Positions 15,001 to 25,199 of a DNA stretch of 64,000 bases are shown here, one piece after another. The translations under genes and the position numbers were made by a program. The DNA lies in contig CM041547.1 of NCBI GenBank assembly GCA_023238725.1, positions 21,872,744 through 21,936,743 of the forward strand. The letters are read 5' to 3'. Positions within the stretch are counted from its first letter, which is position 1. Each line of letters opens with the position of its first letter. Origin of the DNA: Scortum barcoo (lineage: Eukaryota > Chordata > Actinopteri > Centrarchiformes > Terapontidae). Below the pieces are notes generated by a model. That model saw nothing but the letters and a program-made list of their open reading frames with translations, did not search any database and was not told where the DNA came from.

Positions 15001-15680
15001 TTGCTGTGTACGGGTTAGGATATATGACTTTACATACAGTAGTATGCCAACATCACATGACATCTGGACAGTACAGCGATGCTTTGCATGCATTTGTTTT
15101 ATGATATTGATATGATCCTCCGGGCTGCTAACCGCAGCAGTTACCTTGGTAGTAAACAACACGGCCTGAGGACTACAGTTCTGCTTTTAGCTGTACTGTA
15201 GCTAGAGAGGTCAGTGGTTAAACGCTTCAAGGTCCAAGAAAATGTAAAGAATTCCCTTTTAACCTGATGCCTGGTCTGACATAAAAGACGCTCCTCCTTA
15301 AGATCCTTTACCACCTGCATGAGTGGACAAGGCTGAGCAGGAGAAGTGATGTTCAGTGAACACCGTCAATATCTATTATGTAATCTCCATCCTGCCAAAA
15401 TGACATTAAATTCTGCCTACACTCCTCAGTTTCAATACCAGGACTGTTGTTATCTTGTGTTGTGAGCTGAGCAGCCGATTACCTCTGCTGCATACTCTGT
15501 GGTGTGCTATTCAGCTGTGTCTGTCTCGCTGAGGAAGGATGTCGTTAATGTGACAGCTTCATCATAGCGCGTTGAGACAAGTTTCAAAATCCACAGCGAT
15601 CAACCAGCTGACTGCCGGGGCCGGGTTGGGGGGGGTGGGGTAGAAAAGTGCTTCTCTTAATCAAGATCTGTGTTATAATA

Positions 15681-15711
<31 letters not shown>

Positions 15712-18700
15712 TTCAAGCTAAAGTCAGCAGGAAACACAGTGGCGAAATCAAAGAGTGAAAATCCCCCCAGCAACCCGTGTCTGTGTGATGCCAAAGAAGG
15801 AGGAAGTGAATGTATCATTTCAATCATTTCCTCACTCTCTTAATGTCTTCTTTTTTAGTCTCCATGAACCGCCAGATACACACATGCATACGTTTATGAG
15901 GGCCCTCGCTAAATCCATTCAGCTTCTTCTCTCATCTTACTATCACCAGATACCAACTGTCCAGTGTTCAAATTATCTCTCACACATCTAAAGCAAGTAT
16001 TTTACAGTCCGTCATCACAATGCTTTCTGCCTGCATATACACCTGGCATTTATCCAGATGCACTTTGAATATTGTTTAAATAGAGCACCACTTGGATGGA
16101 CAGAGTTTCAGGCTTCCTGTATGTGCTGAGGATATTCACCATCACCAGGGCACTTTGAGGACACTGTGGCCCCTCCTCCAATCACACCTTCATCCACTTG
16201 CATACATGAAATCTAAATAAATTAGTGCACTAGAGCACGGGGCCGCTGGACCTTTAGCCTTGTTTAAATGATGTATTGCTCAAAGAAACAACAGCTGAAT
16301 GTTGGAAAAACAGAGGAAGTGCCTCAAGGAGTTCCTCTTATGGGCACTCACCACAAGCTCCAATAAAACTGACAGTACTGACATCAGTGGGAAACATCCA
16401 AAGCTACAAATGTCATCTTTTTCCACAACAGTTTGAGGCAGCACAGCTGATATCACTTCTTCTCATGTGTGACTGTCACCATTTCAAACTTTACCGCTCT
16501 CCTGACGAGGCGTTGAAAAGTAAAAGTAATGCAATCGACAAAATCTCACTCACCTTGATTGGCCCACTGCTGAATCGGATCTTCCTACTGGCTGGCGGGG
16601 GCTCCTCTTCTTCAGGGAGGCCCGGGATCTCGGAGCAGCCGGTCTCCGGCTGATACGCCTCCTCATCTTCCTCGTCCTCCTCATCGTCGAGCTGGCTGCC
16701 CCCAGAGTCCTCCTCTCCAAGCCCGCTGTACGCACTGATATCAACCAGATCCCCCTCTGAGTAATCGTCCTTCCTCGAGCCATCCTCGTCCTTCTCCTCC
16801 TCCTCCCCCTCCTCGCCCCTCCTGTCAGAGTCCGCTTCTTTCTCATCTGAGGACGGAGAGGAACCTGGAGGCTCTTTCTCTCCGTTTTCCAGTGAGGCAT
16901 GAACCTCGGCCTGCACCAGCCTCGCTCCGGCCTCAGACCCCCCGGTGGAGCCGTCCTGCTCTTCAGCTTGCGGCCCCGGCTCTGGGGCAGCCACTGTACT
17001 TGAGCCCCTGGCTTCAGTTGCTGTTGGCTGGGCCTCCGACTCCAGTTTGACCTCCGAAGAAGAAGAGGAGGAGGAGGAGGAAGTGACAGCCACTGAAGAC
17101 GATGAGGAGTAGGATGAGTTGGAGAGCTGGTCTCCCGACTGTCCGGACTCCTCCTTTTTCTCGCTGGCTCCCGCTCCTCCTATGCTCTGCTGTGGAGAAC
17201 CTGTCACCTCTGGGAGCTCTGCTGCCTGGGTGCTCGCAACTCCTGCTGCCACCTCCTTCGCCTGAAAGAGAGACCAGGAGAGATCATTTAATCCGTTCAC
17301 AGCTTTTTATTTATGAATTCTCCCTCAGCTTCCTTTAATTGTATTTGCAGTTTGCCACTTCAGTTAAGCAAATTCTTCTCACCTTCATTGCGGCAGCCTC
17401 TCCTCTGGCTGGAGGTTTGGGCTTTGGTGCTAGGGCAGGGCCGGACCGACGCGGGGGGAGGTAGACATTGTTTTGTGTTTCACCCTTCTCGAAGACGGCA
17501 CTAAGCTGGCTCACAGTGGGGCTGACGGCCTCCCCGGGCCCGACTGAAGCTGTGGCAGCAGGAAGAGTAGCAGGAGCAGGAGCAGGAGCAGGAGCAGGGG
17601 GGTCGTCCAGCCGGTCCAAAGCCTCGGTGGAGCCGTTAAAGCGAGCCACAACATCAAGACGGCTGTCCTGGAAGCCCGTCGCTCGCTCTTTCTTCAGCAA
17701 GATCCGGTTGGTGGCGGCTTGCTTTTCCTGGAGGAGACGACAGTCGATCATTCAGATGGTCTTGAATCCGAATCAGATATTCGAGTAAGTAAATCAAAGA
17801 GCCTACTGACCTGTAGAGTCCGCTGTTCGAAGATCCTCCTGGTCTCCTGGAGCTTGGACAAGCCCATAGAAGAGCCCCCGCCCTCCCCACCTGGTTTAGA
17901 GTCAAAGCGGTTGACCCTCTCTGAGACCGTGGCCCCAAGTTTAAGCAGGGCACTGTGGTCGACGTTCTCATTGAGGCTGGACGCCCTCGGCAGGGACAGT
18001 TTCACCTGGTCTTTACCTGCCAATGACAGGACAGTACATTGGAAAGTTGGTTAAGAGCAGAAAGAGTTTACCATCATTTATAATGGTTATGATAACATGG
18101 TACTCACCAATTAAACCAGCCCTATGGAGTTTTTAACTGTTAATAAATCAGACTCAGTTTAACACTGATGCCTCTATATGACCTACATAAACGAAACAAG
18201 ACCAACAGCAAGAAGTTTGGCTTTTTCTATTGGTTCCTAAGAGTTCTTAATGCCTGCCACCAGGTCCGATTTTTCTGTGACCTCTGACTAAACGTTGCTG
18301 GGTGCTGGCTGAATTCAAGTTGCTTTAGCCGCTAACTGAGAGTTCGTCTCTGGAGCTGAGATGAAGCAGAGGGAACATGTAACGTTAGGGGAAACACTTC
18401 TGCCTTTGTCCACAGGGACCGCCAAAATATAACATAAAATGAAAAGCTAGGAAAGCTTATATTAATTAGCTGCTATATCTGGCTCATTTTTTAAGCTTTC
18501 CAGATGACTCCTTTGAAAAACAGAACAAATTCTACATCCACATCCATGATATTGTGCTACAGAACTTCAGATTTACAAGAGAAAAGACTTTGAAGACGTG
18601 GCCTAATGTCATGGTCGGGTAATATCTCTGAGTTTGGCTGGTGTTGCTTAGAAGAACACATAACCTCACAAAATAAGGTACTTAGCTAATGATGCTAACT

Positions 18701-19440
18701 CCTAGACTTGGAATAGGTTCCAAAGTAAGCAGTAAACGAGTTGGCCAGACGTGCTAACATTTGCAGCACTTAGATTAGAGCGCATACAAACAGGTTACAC
18801 ATTTCCTCCTGACAGGCATCAGAGTGACTTACAGCTGCTAAGCTATGATTTGAAAATTGTCTTGGATAATAGATGTTTGGGGGAGGGTTAGGGTTAGGGT
18901 CAGGGGGGGTTTAGTGACTGCATAGCTCCGCCCTCTTTCCTCATGACTACAGGGGAACACGTGTGAAGGGTCTTTAACAGCCTGGACAGTGGGAACCAAG
19001 GTTAAAGTGTAATGTTAGCAATCAGTAAAGTAAGTTGCAGGTGACAAAATGGTAAAAATAATCATCTTCATCATCTAGTTCTCCTCAGACTGTTTATGCC
19101 AAAGGCTTAGAAATAAATCTAACTGAGGTGAATTACCAATAATCTTGGCTCCGTCCTCCTCGTCACCAGGAGACTGCATCTGCATGAACATGTTCTTGAT
19201 GCGGTGAACATTCGATCCGTATTTCCGGCCCCTTCCGGTCGGGCGGGGCAGAGGAGTGGGCTTGGAGGCCGGGTCAGAGCCTCCGTTTGCAGCATTGTTG
19301 AGGTGGTCCGTGGCCTTCTTGAGCGCCGCCAGCCCCGCCTCATAGGCGTTGCGGTGGGGTGAGGGACTCCGCAGGTTCGAGCTGGTGCCACCGGAGGCCC
19401 CATTGCCCCCCGTGGCTGACGGGGGATCAGTCTTCATCAT
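2730..19440 (-). CDS. ppp1r9b: Spinophilin / neurabin-2 (protein phosphatase 1 regulatory subunit 9B), 14 coding exons
   Basis: Spinophilin is a scaffold of dendritic spines that binds F-actin and targets protein phosphatase 1 to synaptic substrates (family knowledge). Coding exons on the minus strand run 19440-19137, 18016-17811, 17727-17383, 17261-16554, 8508-8376, 7916-7796, 6612-6508, 6168-6033, 4894-4751, 4621-4568, 4374-4243, 4090-3993, 3908-3812 and 2783-2730. Every junction has GT/AG, and the phases join to 2637 nt (878 residues plus TAG) with no stop. The order is an N-terminal actin-binding region with YGSNVHRIK and SLPRASSLNENVDHSALLKL, a Ser/Glu-rich acidic region, the PP1-docking motif RKIRF (about residues 511-515), one PDZ domain (about 560-650), and a C-terminal coiled coil (about 725-865). 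Mammalian spinophilin is about 815 residues. The extra length is mostly low-complexity Ser/Ala/Pro sequence. Neurabin-1 (ppp1r9a) is the alternative, but it carries a C-terminal SAM domain that is absent here. Identification is firm; exact ends rest on my reading of splice sites. Confidence 0.96.
3812..3908 (-). CDS. ppp1r9b: ppp1r9b coding exon 13 (coiled coil)
   Basis: Encodes EIEYLKKETAQRRVQEESEA and THKEEADNLQEK. The first base completes a Lys codon from the previous exon. The intron just upstream is only 83 bp, with a TG-rich tract before its acceptor. Confidence 0.93.
3993..4090 (-). CDS. ppp1r9b: ppp1r9b coding exon 12 (coiled coil)
   Basis: Encodes AVDEHLKETQAQYQTLERKY and SKAKRLIKEYQQ, ending two bases into a Lys codon before gtaaga. 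The sequence is near-identical to mammalian spinophilin. Confidence 0.94.
4243..4374 (-). CDS. ppp1r9b: ppp1r9b coding exon 11 (coiled coil)
   Basis: Encodes LAHAEQDKLRWRMERAQLEQ and NIRDSKERMEKLEGYWMEAQ, then SLCK. The heptad-patterned helix matches the family. It is 44 codons, phase 0 at both ends. Confidence 0.94.
4568..4621 (-). CDS. ppp1r9b: ppp1r9b coding exon 10 (coiled-coil start)
   Basis: A 54-base exon encoding LQIKHAVTQAEIQLLKRK, the start of the C-terminal coiled coil used for dimerisation. It is flanked by gtag and gtgagac splice signals. Both ends are phase 0, so it could be skipped without shifting the frame. Confidence 0.92.
4751..4894 (-). CDS. ppp1r9b: ppp1r9b coding exon 9
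   Basis: Encodes TGEYATDEEEEMSPVFPNS and IEVFELAENQDMLSPVELDP up to HKFKE. This linker before the coiled coil is nearly identical in vertebrate spinophilins. It is 48 codons with both ends in phase 0. Confidence 0.95.
5875..5922. repeat. Interrupted (CA)n microsatellite
   Basis: CA dinucleotide runs with short interruptions, intronic in ppp1r9b between coding exons 8 and 9. Confidence 0.85.
6033..6168 (-). CDS. ppp1r9b: ppp1r9b coding exon 8 (end of PDZ and linker)
   Basis: Encodes RFVIGREKPGEQSEVAQLIQ and QTLEQERWQREMMEQRYKQY, then an acidic DDDEE. This closes the PDZ domain and starts the helical linker. It ends in phase 0. Confidence 0.95.
6508..6612 (-). CDS. ppp1r9b: ppp1r9b coding exon 7 (PDZ domain, second half)
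   Basis: No long ORF marks this exon, because it is short. Translation from the CAG acceptor gives IQVNDLIVEVDGTSLVGVTQ and then SLAASVLRNTSGTVR, the classic second half of the spinophilin PDZ. Phases match both neighbours. Confidence 0.94.
7796..7916 (-). CDS. ppp1r9b: ppp1r9b coding exon 6 (PDZ domain, first half)
   Basis: Encodes DSDGLGISIIGMGAGADMGL, which contains the PDZ carboxylate-binding loop GLGI, then EKLGIFVKTVTEGGAAQRDG. A 46-base (CA)n tract lies immediately upstream on the transcript side of its acceptor. The donor is phase 2, inside an Arg codon. Confidence 0.95.
7925..7970. repeat. (CA)23 microsatellite abutting the PDZ exon acceptor
   Basis: A pure CA run of 46 bases. On the transcribed strand it reads (TG)23 and is separated by only four bases (cctt) from the gcag acceptor of coding exon 6, so it replaces a normal polypyrimidine tract. 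Confidence 0.93.
8376..8508 (-). CDS. ppp1r9b: ppp1r9b coding exon 5 (PP1-wrapping segment)
   Basis: Encodes VFTTYSNEDYDRRNDDVDPM and then AASAEYELEKRVEKLDLF. This segment wraps around PP1 next to the RVxF motif in the known spinophilin-PP1 structure (family knowledge). It ends one base into an Asp codon that completes in the PDZ exon. Confidence 0.95.
10795..10950 (+). repeat. Dispersed teleost repeat, family A, partial copy
   Basis: Shares the string order 'ttccagcttctc', 'aggatttg', 'gacaaaacaagc', 'gacatcacctt' and 'aaattgtga' with the copies at 13.1, 19.8 and 20.4 kb (the last inverted). I know the family as a common percomorph repeat, but I cannot name its class. Confidence 0.6.
11387..11425. 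repeat. Perfect inverted repeat, 13-bp arms
   Basis: ATAACCCTGATGA and its exact reverse complement TCATCAGGGTTAT flank a 13-base loop. It could be a hairpin remnant of a small inverted-repeat element. Confidence 0.85.
11941..12006. repeat. (TA)33 microsatellite
   Basis: 66 uninterrupted bases of alternating T and A, followed by an A run. Confidence 0.95.
13075..13228 (+). repeat. Dispersed teleost repeat, family A, partial copy
   Basis: Contains 'ttgatctgacaaaacaa', 'catgacatcacctcagact' and 'ttcactgttttctgacattt' in the same order as the other family A copies. Confidence 0.6.
13476..13504. repeat. (TG)n microsatellite
   Basis: A TG run with one TA interruption, in the long ppp1r9b intron. 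Confidence 0.85.
15685..15711. repeat. (CA)n microsatellite
   Basis: A pure CA run in the long ppp1r9b intron, about 0.9 kb from coding exon 4. Confidence 0.88.
16554..17261 (-). CDS. ppp1r9b: ppp1r9b coding exon 4: acidic/Ser-rich region and PP1-docking motif
   Basis: This is the largest coding exon (236 codons, about residues 286-521). It has long Ser runs and Glu/Asp-rich blocks, then the conserved DLVDISAYSGLGEEDSGG. It ends with SRKIRFSSGPIK, which holds the RVxF-type PP1-docking motif (KIRF; human spinophilin has KIHF). The donor is gtgagt, phase 0. The next coding exon is about 8 kb away. Confidence 0.94.
17383..17727 (-). CDS. ppp1r9b: ppp1r9b coding exon 3, with an Ala-Pro repeat
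   Basis: Encodes about residues 171-285: the conserved DSRLDVVARFNGSTEALDRL, an (Ala-Pro)n run made by a six-base coding repeat at 17571-17597, and the conserved AVSPTVSQLSAVFEKGE. Both ends are in phase 0. The flanking introns are only about 83 and 121 bp. Confidence 0.92.
17811..18016 (-). CDS. ppp1r9b: ppp1r9b coding exon 2
   Basis: Encodes about residues 102-170, with the conserved block SLPRASSLNENVDHSALLKL followed by a Gly-rich insert and the LQETRRIFEQ segment. The acceptor is a CAG after a pyrimidine-rich stretch. The exon ends on a complete codon before gtcagt. Confidence 0.93.
18017..19136 (-). other. Intron between ppp1r9b coding exons 1 and 2
   Basis: 1.1 kb without a recognisable gene or repeat family. 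It holds a short telomere-like string (two to three TTAGGG units) near 18886-18901. Confidence 0.7.
19137..19440 (-). CDS. ppp1r9b: ppp1r9b coding exon 1 (N-terminal actin-binding start)
   Basis: Starts with two adjacent ATG codons (Met-Met-Lys), as mammalian spinophilin does. It encodes SPHRNAYEAGLAALKKA and KKYGSNVHRIK-like sequence (here RKYGSNVHRIKNMFMQM), the conserved N-terminal F-actin-binding segment. The donor follows the first base of a Gly codon (phase 1). Acceptor and 5' UTR lie just upstream in the same exon. Confidence 0.93.
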
Positions 19441-19526
19441 GTTTGGTAGATCAGATGCCCCCCGGTGAACAGTAGGTTAGCAGGGACGAGGACGGCAGCA
19501 TCCTGGAGCTGTTTGACATTCACCTC
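19441..19526 (-). other. ppp1r9b: ppp1r9b 5' UTR part of the first coding exon, with an upstream ORF
   Basis: A good acceptor (ttcag before GAGGTG on the minus strand) places the exon start at 19526, so 86 nt of 5' UTR precede the double ATG. An ATG at 19519-19517 opens a 22-codon reading frame, out of frame with the main start. It stops with TGA at 19453-19451, ten bases before the main ATG. This predicts another noncoding exon further upstream. Confidence 0.6.
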
Positions 19527-19794
19527 CTGAATCACACACAGAGACAGACAGATCAGTCATTTATATTCGCGATTAGTCATCTTCTATGATATCTAATCGA
19601 CAGACACCCATGATGAGTCACCATGACCCAAAGCAGGGTCTTCACTTCAGATAGATACCGATAATATTCTATCAGTAATTGTATGACAGAGAAAAAAGAA
19701 TGAACATTTTAGCTTTCAGAAACCTGGAAAAAGAAGTCAGATTCTCAAGTTACTAAATGTCAAAAGCAATAACTTGATTTTACTGCTGAAATGT

Positions 19795-20040
19795 CCCATC
19801 GATTAATGGATCAGCTAATCAACACAAAGTGTACGATTTAGAGGACCAATTTATTGTTATTTTTCTGGGAAAAATGCCAAACATTGGTTGGTTCCAGCTT
19901 CTCAAATTCTTCACAGTGTTCATGTTTTCTAGTTTATTGTTGTGGGTTTGGACAAAACAAGCAAAGAGAAGGCTGACCATGGCCATCACAATTGCCATTT
20001 TTCACTGTTAGGACTACTCCACTAATCACATAACCAGCTG
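19795..20040 (+). repeat. Dispersed teleost repeat, family A
   Basis: Reads 'aaaatgccaaacattggtt', 'ggttccagcttctcaaatt', 'gacaaaacaagc' and 'gccatttttcactgtt', then ends in an ACTAATCA-like motif. This is the recognisable layout of the family, plus orientation. Confidence 0.72.
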
Positions 20041-20394
20041 TCAGAATAATAAATGTGCAAAATAATTGTTTTATTGTTTGTATTTGATTCCCAAAATGAA
20101 CTAATTGATCCAGTCTGAGATGTGGTGAGAAGTGAAGAGGTGTGAAGCTGTTTCTGGTCAGAGGTCACAGTGACTTAGACAGAGCTTGAAACAATTACTA
20201 ACTTGTTCAAACTGTGGTGAAGTTTTCTCTCCTGCTCTCTGAACAAAGTGCTGCACTGAATGACAGCGACCATGCAGCTAATTAGCACAAGTAATGCCCC
20301 TTTTCTTTGCCCTTTTCCTTTTTTTGACTTTGATGTATAAAATTTGTCCTGTTGGCAGTCAAAAGATGTGCAAGACTCATTATTTTTTCCAAAC

Positions 20395-20700
20395 ACTGAT
20401 TAATCGTTTAGTTTATGAAAAGTAAAAAAATAAAATAAAATACAAAGCACAGGAAGCCTTCCACAAGTTCCAAGAGGCCAAGATGAGGTTTTCAGATGTG
20501 TGCTTTTCCTGACCAACAGTCCAAAACACAATGATATTCAATTTGCAATGATATAAAACAGAGAGAGGCAGCAATTCCTCACATTTAAGAGGCACGAACC
20601 AGTGAATATTTGGCATTTTAAACTGATACAATTATTTATCAATTGTCAAATGATTTATTTTCCACCAATCCGTGAATCAATTAATTGTCTAAGCTCTAGT
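20395..20700 (-). repeat. Dispersed teleost repeat, family A, inverted copy
   Basis: Minus-orientation copy bounded by ATTAATCG-like ends, with 'gaccaacagtccaaaaca', 'tgatataaaacagagagag' and 'gtgaatatttggcatttt'. It lies about 350 bp from an opposite-orientation copy, so the two could pair as a long imperfect hairpin in RNA. Confidence 0.72.
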
Positions 20701-22319
20701 TAAGAGGAACATAATCTGCAGACATGACTGCAGTGGCAATTTAGTAAAAAAAAAGAAGAATCATTAAAAAAGTAATCTTCTTGTCATCTATTCTCTTATT
20801 TTAATTAGAAAGTTGACAGTGGAGGGTTTAGTGGTTCTGGAGTAGACAGATTACTCTCATGATGTTATCAGGTTGTCTTGGATTTGGCTTGAGCCTGCAA
20901 ATTTTCAACAGAAAGCCGGCATTACAGTCCACACAAAACACCCTACTGAACTGTATTATGGGAAATGTTTTTTGGTTTTTTTTACTAAAAGCCTGTCCAT
21001 CTGTGCCTGCGCTGCTTTAATTTTGACCATTTAAAAACAAAAAATCTTGATAAAAGCTTTTTTTCCTTAAAAATGCTAAAACTTCATAACAGCTTCTCAA
21101 TTGTGAATATTTTCTGTTTTTATAAATCTTCTATGACTGCATGCTGAATTCCTTTGTTTAGGTCGGCTGGATGAAACAGTCATGGACATTTCTAATCATT
21201 TTATACTGACTGATCAAAACAAGAAAATTACTGGTGATCTAAAATGAACATAATCATTAGTCGCAGCATTAGTATAAACCTGTGATAGAACAGAAAATGG
21301 GAGAAAATACTTGCGTTTAAACTTTGAGGTTAAAAGAATAGTGTTTAAGCAGAGATCGACTGAATCTACTGCCAAGCATGACACAAAATACACAGTGCAG
21401 CAGTTGTTTTGCTATTTGATAACACCCACACGGCGCTCCAGGAGCCGTCAAAATAATCCAATTAAAAGTGATGACGCACTGTGACCTCACGCAGCCAAAC
21501 TTACGCCGTGACAAAGTCAGTGCATGAATACAGAACACTCCCATGGTCCCCAGATATAAGGCTGCTTGCACATGATCACAATCTCGTTTACCGGCTGATT
21601 GCGTTTGTCAGGTCGGTGCCACAGTACCGTCTGATGTATTCATCAGGCTCCACTTTTACTGTTGCATCTCATGACAGGAGTCACAATGAGACCAAAGTTG
21701 CGACACACCGGCGATCATTAAATAGCCTCCCTGGATATAATAAGACTGTGATCATGAAGAATATCAAAATCTCAAAAAACAAATACGAGCAAACTTTTTG
21801 CTAGAGGTTACCTGCAGAAACACACATTTCATCATGATACTCTTCAGCTTATCATACGAGGGTTAACCACCATACCAATCTAACAAGTATCTAGCTGTCT
21901 GCCACTGTACGGGTGAAATAAAAAATACATGGGTTTTGCAACTCAGACGATTACTTAATCAAATGTGGACTGAGCCAGAGAGACTCATTTTTCCAGCAGA
22001 CTCAGACTGTGGGATTCGTGTGAATATTCACAGCTGAGGTGTGAGGACTCAGACTGACGTTTAAGTTGCATTGTCACAATGATACAACATGTACTGACCT
22101 CTGATTCCACACGCTCCAGCACAAACACAGCACAATATGAAGTAGTTTACGATCTTGCTTTATAAGTATGCTTCTTTGAGTGTAAGTGACCCAAATACTT
22201 GGCAAATATTTTCTCAATTAGTTTGGTTTATGAAAGGGCAAACAACACAGAGACTTCCGCCACGCCAACGGCTCTGTGAGGCTGCACTTCAGCACTTTGA
22301 CCTACCAAGCCCACAGTGA

Positions 22320-22640
22320 TAATGCTAAAACAGTGATGCTAATGTTCACTGTACTCACAATCTAAGTTTAGCACGATAACAATTGCCAATTGGCACAGCT
22401 GAAGCTTTCAGGGATATCGTTGGCTCTGCTGGTGTAAAGAAACTGCACAAGTGCAAACTTTGTCCTGATAATGGTGCTGATAAAAGTTATGGCATCACCA
22501 AAGTAATCACTGCAATCCATCTCAAAATGTCATGGCAATTCCTCCAGTAGCTGTGGGGACATTTACCTACAAATCCATAAATTTCCCACACATGGGGGCC
22601 CAAGAGGAAAAGTTAGGGGACCACCAAATTTATTAAAACA
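22320..22640 (+). repeat. Dispersed teleost repeat, family B
   Basis: Contains 'aatgctaaaacagtgatgct', 'caccaaagtaatcac', 'atgtcatggcaattc' and 'aggaaaagttagggga', the same ordered strings as the copy at 50.9-51.3 kb. Confidence 0.65.
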
Positions 22641-25199
22641 AAAAGTCATTTCATCTGAGCAGAAATCCAACCAACAGATTACTCTCATGCAAGAACAAGC
22701 AAATATGAAAGCAAATATTCTCAATTTATGTGGTAAAACAAGAAAATGTTTGGCATTTTTTGCTTGAAAAATTACAAAACCAATTTATCAGATGTGAAAA
22801 CAGTTGATTTATTTTCTGTCAGTTGACTTGTTATTTCAGGTCTAATTTAAACTTTCATTCTCTTGGTGCTGCGTAAGAACTACTCTATCTCATCCATCAC
22901 AGCAGCTGCCAGCACTACACTTTGCAACAATGTGCTGCAACACGCATCTGAACTCAAAGTTGGATACAACGTGTTGGGTCATGTTGCTGTTTGTGGCACA
23001 GTTTACAACCTTTCCCATGGCAACGCCGACAAACTGGATGTTGGCTGAACGTTGTTTTGTTGCAGATTGAAACTCTGTTTAGTGGGGGTAAAACTAAAAC
23101 TTACACTGTTGTTAATGTTGCTAACAGGCATTATGTTCCTGCCATCGCCTAACACTGACGCCAGAGGGCACAGATGACCACGGTGAGAGCAGCACGCGCG
23201 CACACACATGCACACACACACACAGTATGTCTTGTGACACTGTCTTGCTAAATAGTAGATTCTCACACACTGATCATGTGAACTTAAGTGAGCAACGTAA
23301 AGCAAAAAACTCTACCCGTAGACACACACACACAGACACACACAGACACACACACAGAGCTAATACTGCTGCTCCTGGCCTTTTTCCTGTTATTGTTAAG
23401 ACGAATCTGGTGGCTCCTGGTCTGTCTGATAAACCGACGCCTGACACACACACACACAAACTTGAAAAACTCAACACAGACAAACACAATCTGACTTCAG
23501 CCTCCATAACTCCATCTCAGCATGACAGGCTATCCATCCCTTCTTCGCCGGTGCTAAATACAGAAGGAGCAGCGGCACAGATTTCATTTTGCACTCCCCA
23601 TCTTTCCAAGAACAATGTCTGTCTCCTCCTACCCTTAATCCCTTGCGGTTTGGGGCTGCTTCCTGTCATTTGGTCTGGGTTCTCACTCCTACATGTACTT
23701 TGGTGCTGCTGTTTGACAGAGGGGACATTTTCAAGCATCTCTGTGCCATTATTTGGCGAGCATCACTCTCACCTGGTCAAAAATAGAGGAGAAAGTGCAG
23801 AGTGAAAAGATAAGCCTGCATTATTAAAAAAAAATCTGATGTATAAGAACAGGCTCATGAAAGATTACAGCATGTTGTGCCTCCGGTCGTGAACATACTG
23901 GTAACTGATCTGCCTCAGTTCCTCTGATCTGTCGCCGCACTTCTCTATGATCACTTCTGTCCATGCTGAACTATGTATTTTATAACTAGATTCCAGTGTA
24001 CTGTGTTTACTCAGACCTATCTTTCTCCTCCCACGAATGTACACACGCACGCATACACACACACACGCTCTCAGTCAGGTCAATACAATCTAAAATAAAA
24101 ACATCACAGCCCAACCACTGCCTGCCTGCGCCAATAATCCTCAGCATATGGACGTAAATGACAACTGATTTATTTATCTATTGATGGGAGGACAGCCCCT
24201 CCCTCCACTAAATACAGGCTACAGCACGCACACACACACACACACACACACACAGAGCACAGCACAGCTGTGTTTTTCTAAATGACAAGTGTGAAGTGTT
24301 TGGGTGGTTAGTATGGCAAAAATGACACGTCTCATCATACACTGTCACACTGAGGGCTGTGTAAACAGTCACATCTGTCTTTGTGTGTGTGTGTGTGCTC
24401 AACATGGTCAACCCACAGTGTGTGAGACAGACACTGCAGTCACTGCTGTAGATGCTTCTACACTGACATGGAGATCTGCTGGCCGTTCAGACATGAGTAA
24501 TAAGACCTTTAGGTCTCCATGCCTCGCACAGCATCTCTGTATCTCTGCGTGTCTATGTGCGTCACACAGGCGTCCAACAGAAGGCACATTATGAGAACTA
24601 CAATGGGTCCGTCTATTCACAACACAGTCCCCGCATCTGTGGAGGAGAGTCCCAGGCCTGGCCCTGTGCAAAGGTTCGTTCGAGCAGACACACACACACA
24701 CACACAGCCTGCTGCTGCTCCTGCTGCTGTTGGCTAGAGAGAGGCTTTGTTGGCATGCCCGACACATACAGCTACTTCCGAACTTCCATCCGAAAGCATG
24801 GTCTTTATTGAGGCGTCGCTTTTTGGAGCAAAATCTAGCGTTGCCAAATAAAACAGAACATCTACATCGAATCATTACCAGCCACTCATTAATTCGGCGT
24901 GCATGTAATACACAGAGCAGCGTTTACTACTGTTTAAAGGTCGCTATTATTTTGTGGTGACCGTGTTGTCCCCGTATATCCCTTCCGTCAAAATGCACCT
25001 ATAGAGGACAGCGACGTGCACTGTGCCCGCGCTTTAAAACGGGATTTTTATTTGATTTAAGCGGGCTTTCGTGAATGAATCGTTCGCCGAATTCGCCTGA
25101 AGGTCTCGGGCAACCCACAGCAACCTTGACTCACATCCTCAGAGCTGTCTAATTCAGCATGTAAGCACGGCTTCTTAAAACAGCGATATTTTCAAGGGA

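Larger units (their letters stand above)
8509..16553 (-). other. 8-kb intron between ppp1r9b coding exons 4 and 5
   Basis: No gene recognised. It contains a (TA)33 tract (11941-12006), a TG tract (13476-13504), a CA tract (15685-15711) and a perfect hairpin at 11387-11425. Two diverged partial copies of a dispersed repeat also occur in the window are at about 10795-10950 and 13075-13228. Confidence 0.7.
19527..25199 (-). other. Probable 5' intron of ppp1r9b, repeat-rich
   Basis: No exon recognised. It contains family A repeats at 19795-20040 and 20395-20700, a possible family A end at 22760-22845, a family B repeat at about 22320-22640, and CA-rich stretches near 23205-23225, 23320-23360, 24230-24254 and 24690-24705. 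Open frames over the CA tracts are low-complexity artefacts. Confidence 0.6.

Noticed and set aside
17468..18054. Plus-strand open frames opposite ppp1r9b exons 2 and 3
   Set aside because: Shadows of GC-rich spinophilin coding sequence on the other strand.
18886..18901. Telomere-like TTAGGG units
   Set aside because: Only two to three units; too short to be an interstitial telomere. The same holds near 36514-36526.
23227..23805. 192-codon plus-strand open frame
   Set aside because: Built largely on CA repeats (Thr-His runs); composition is low-complexity and no family is recognisable.
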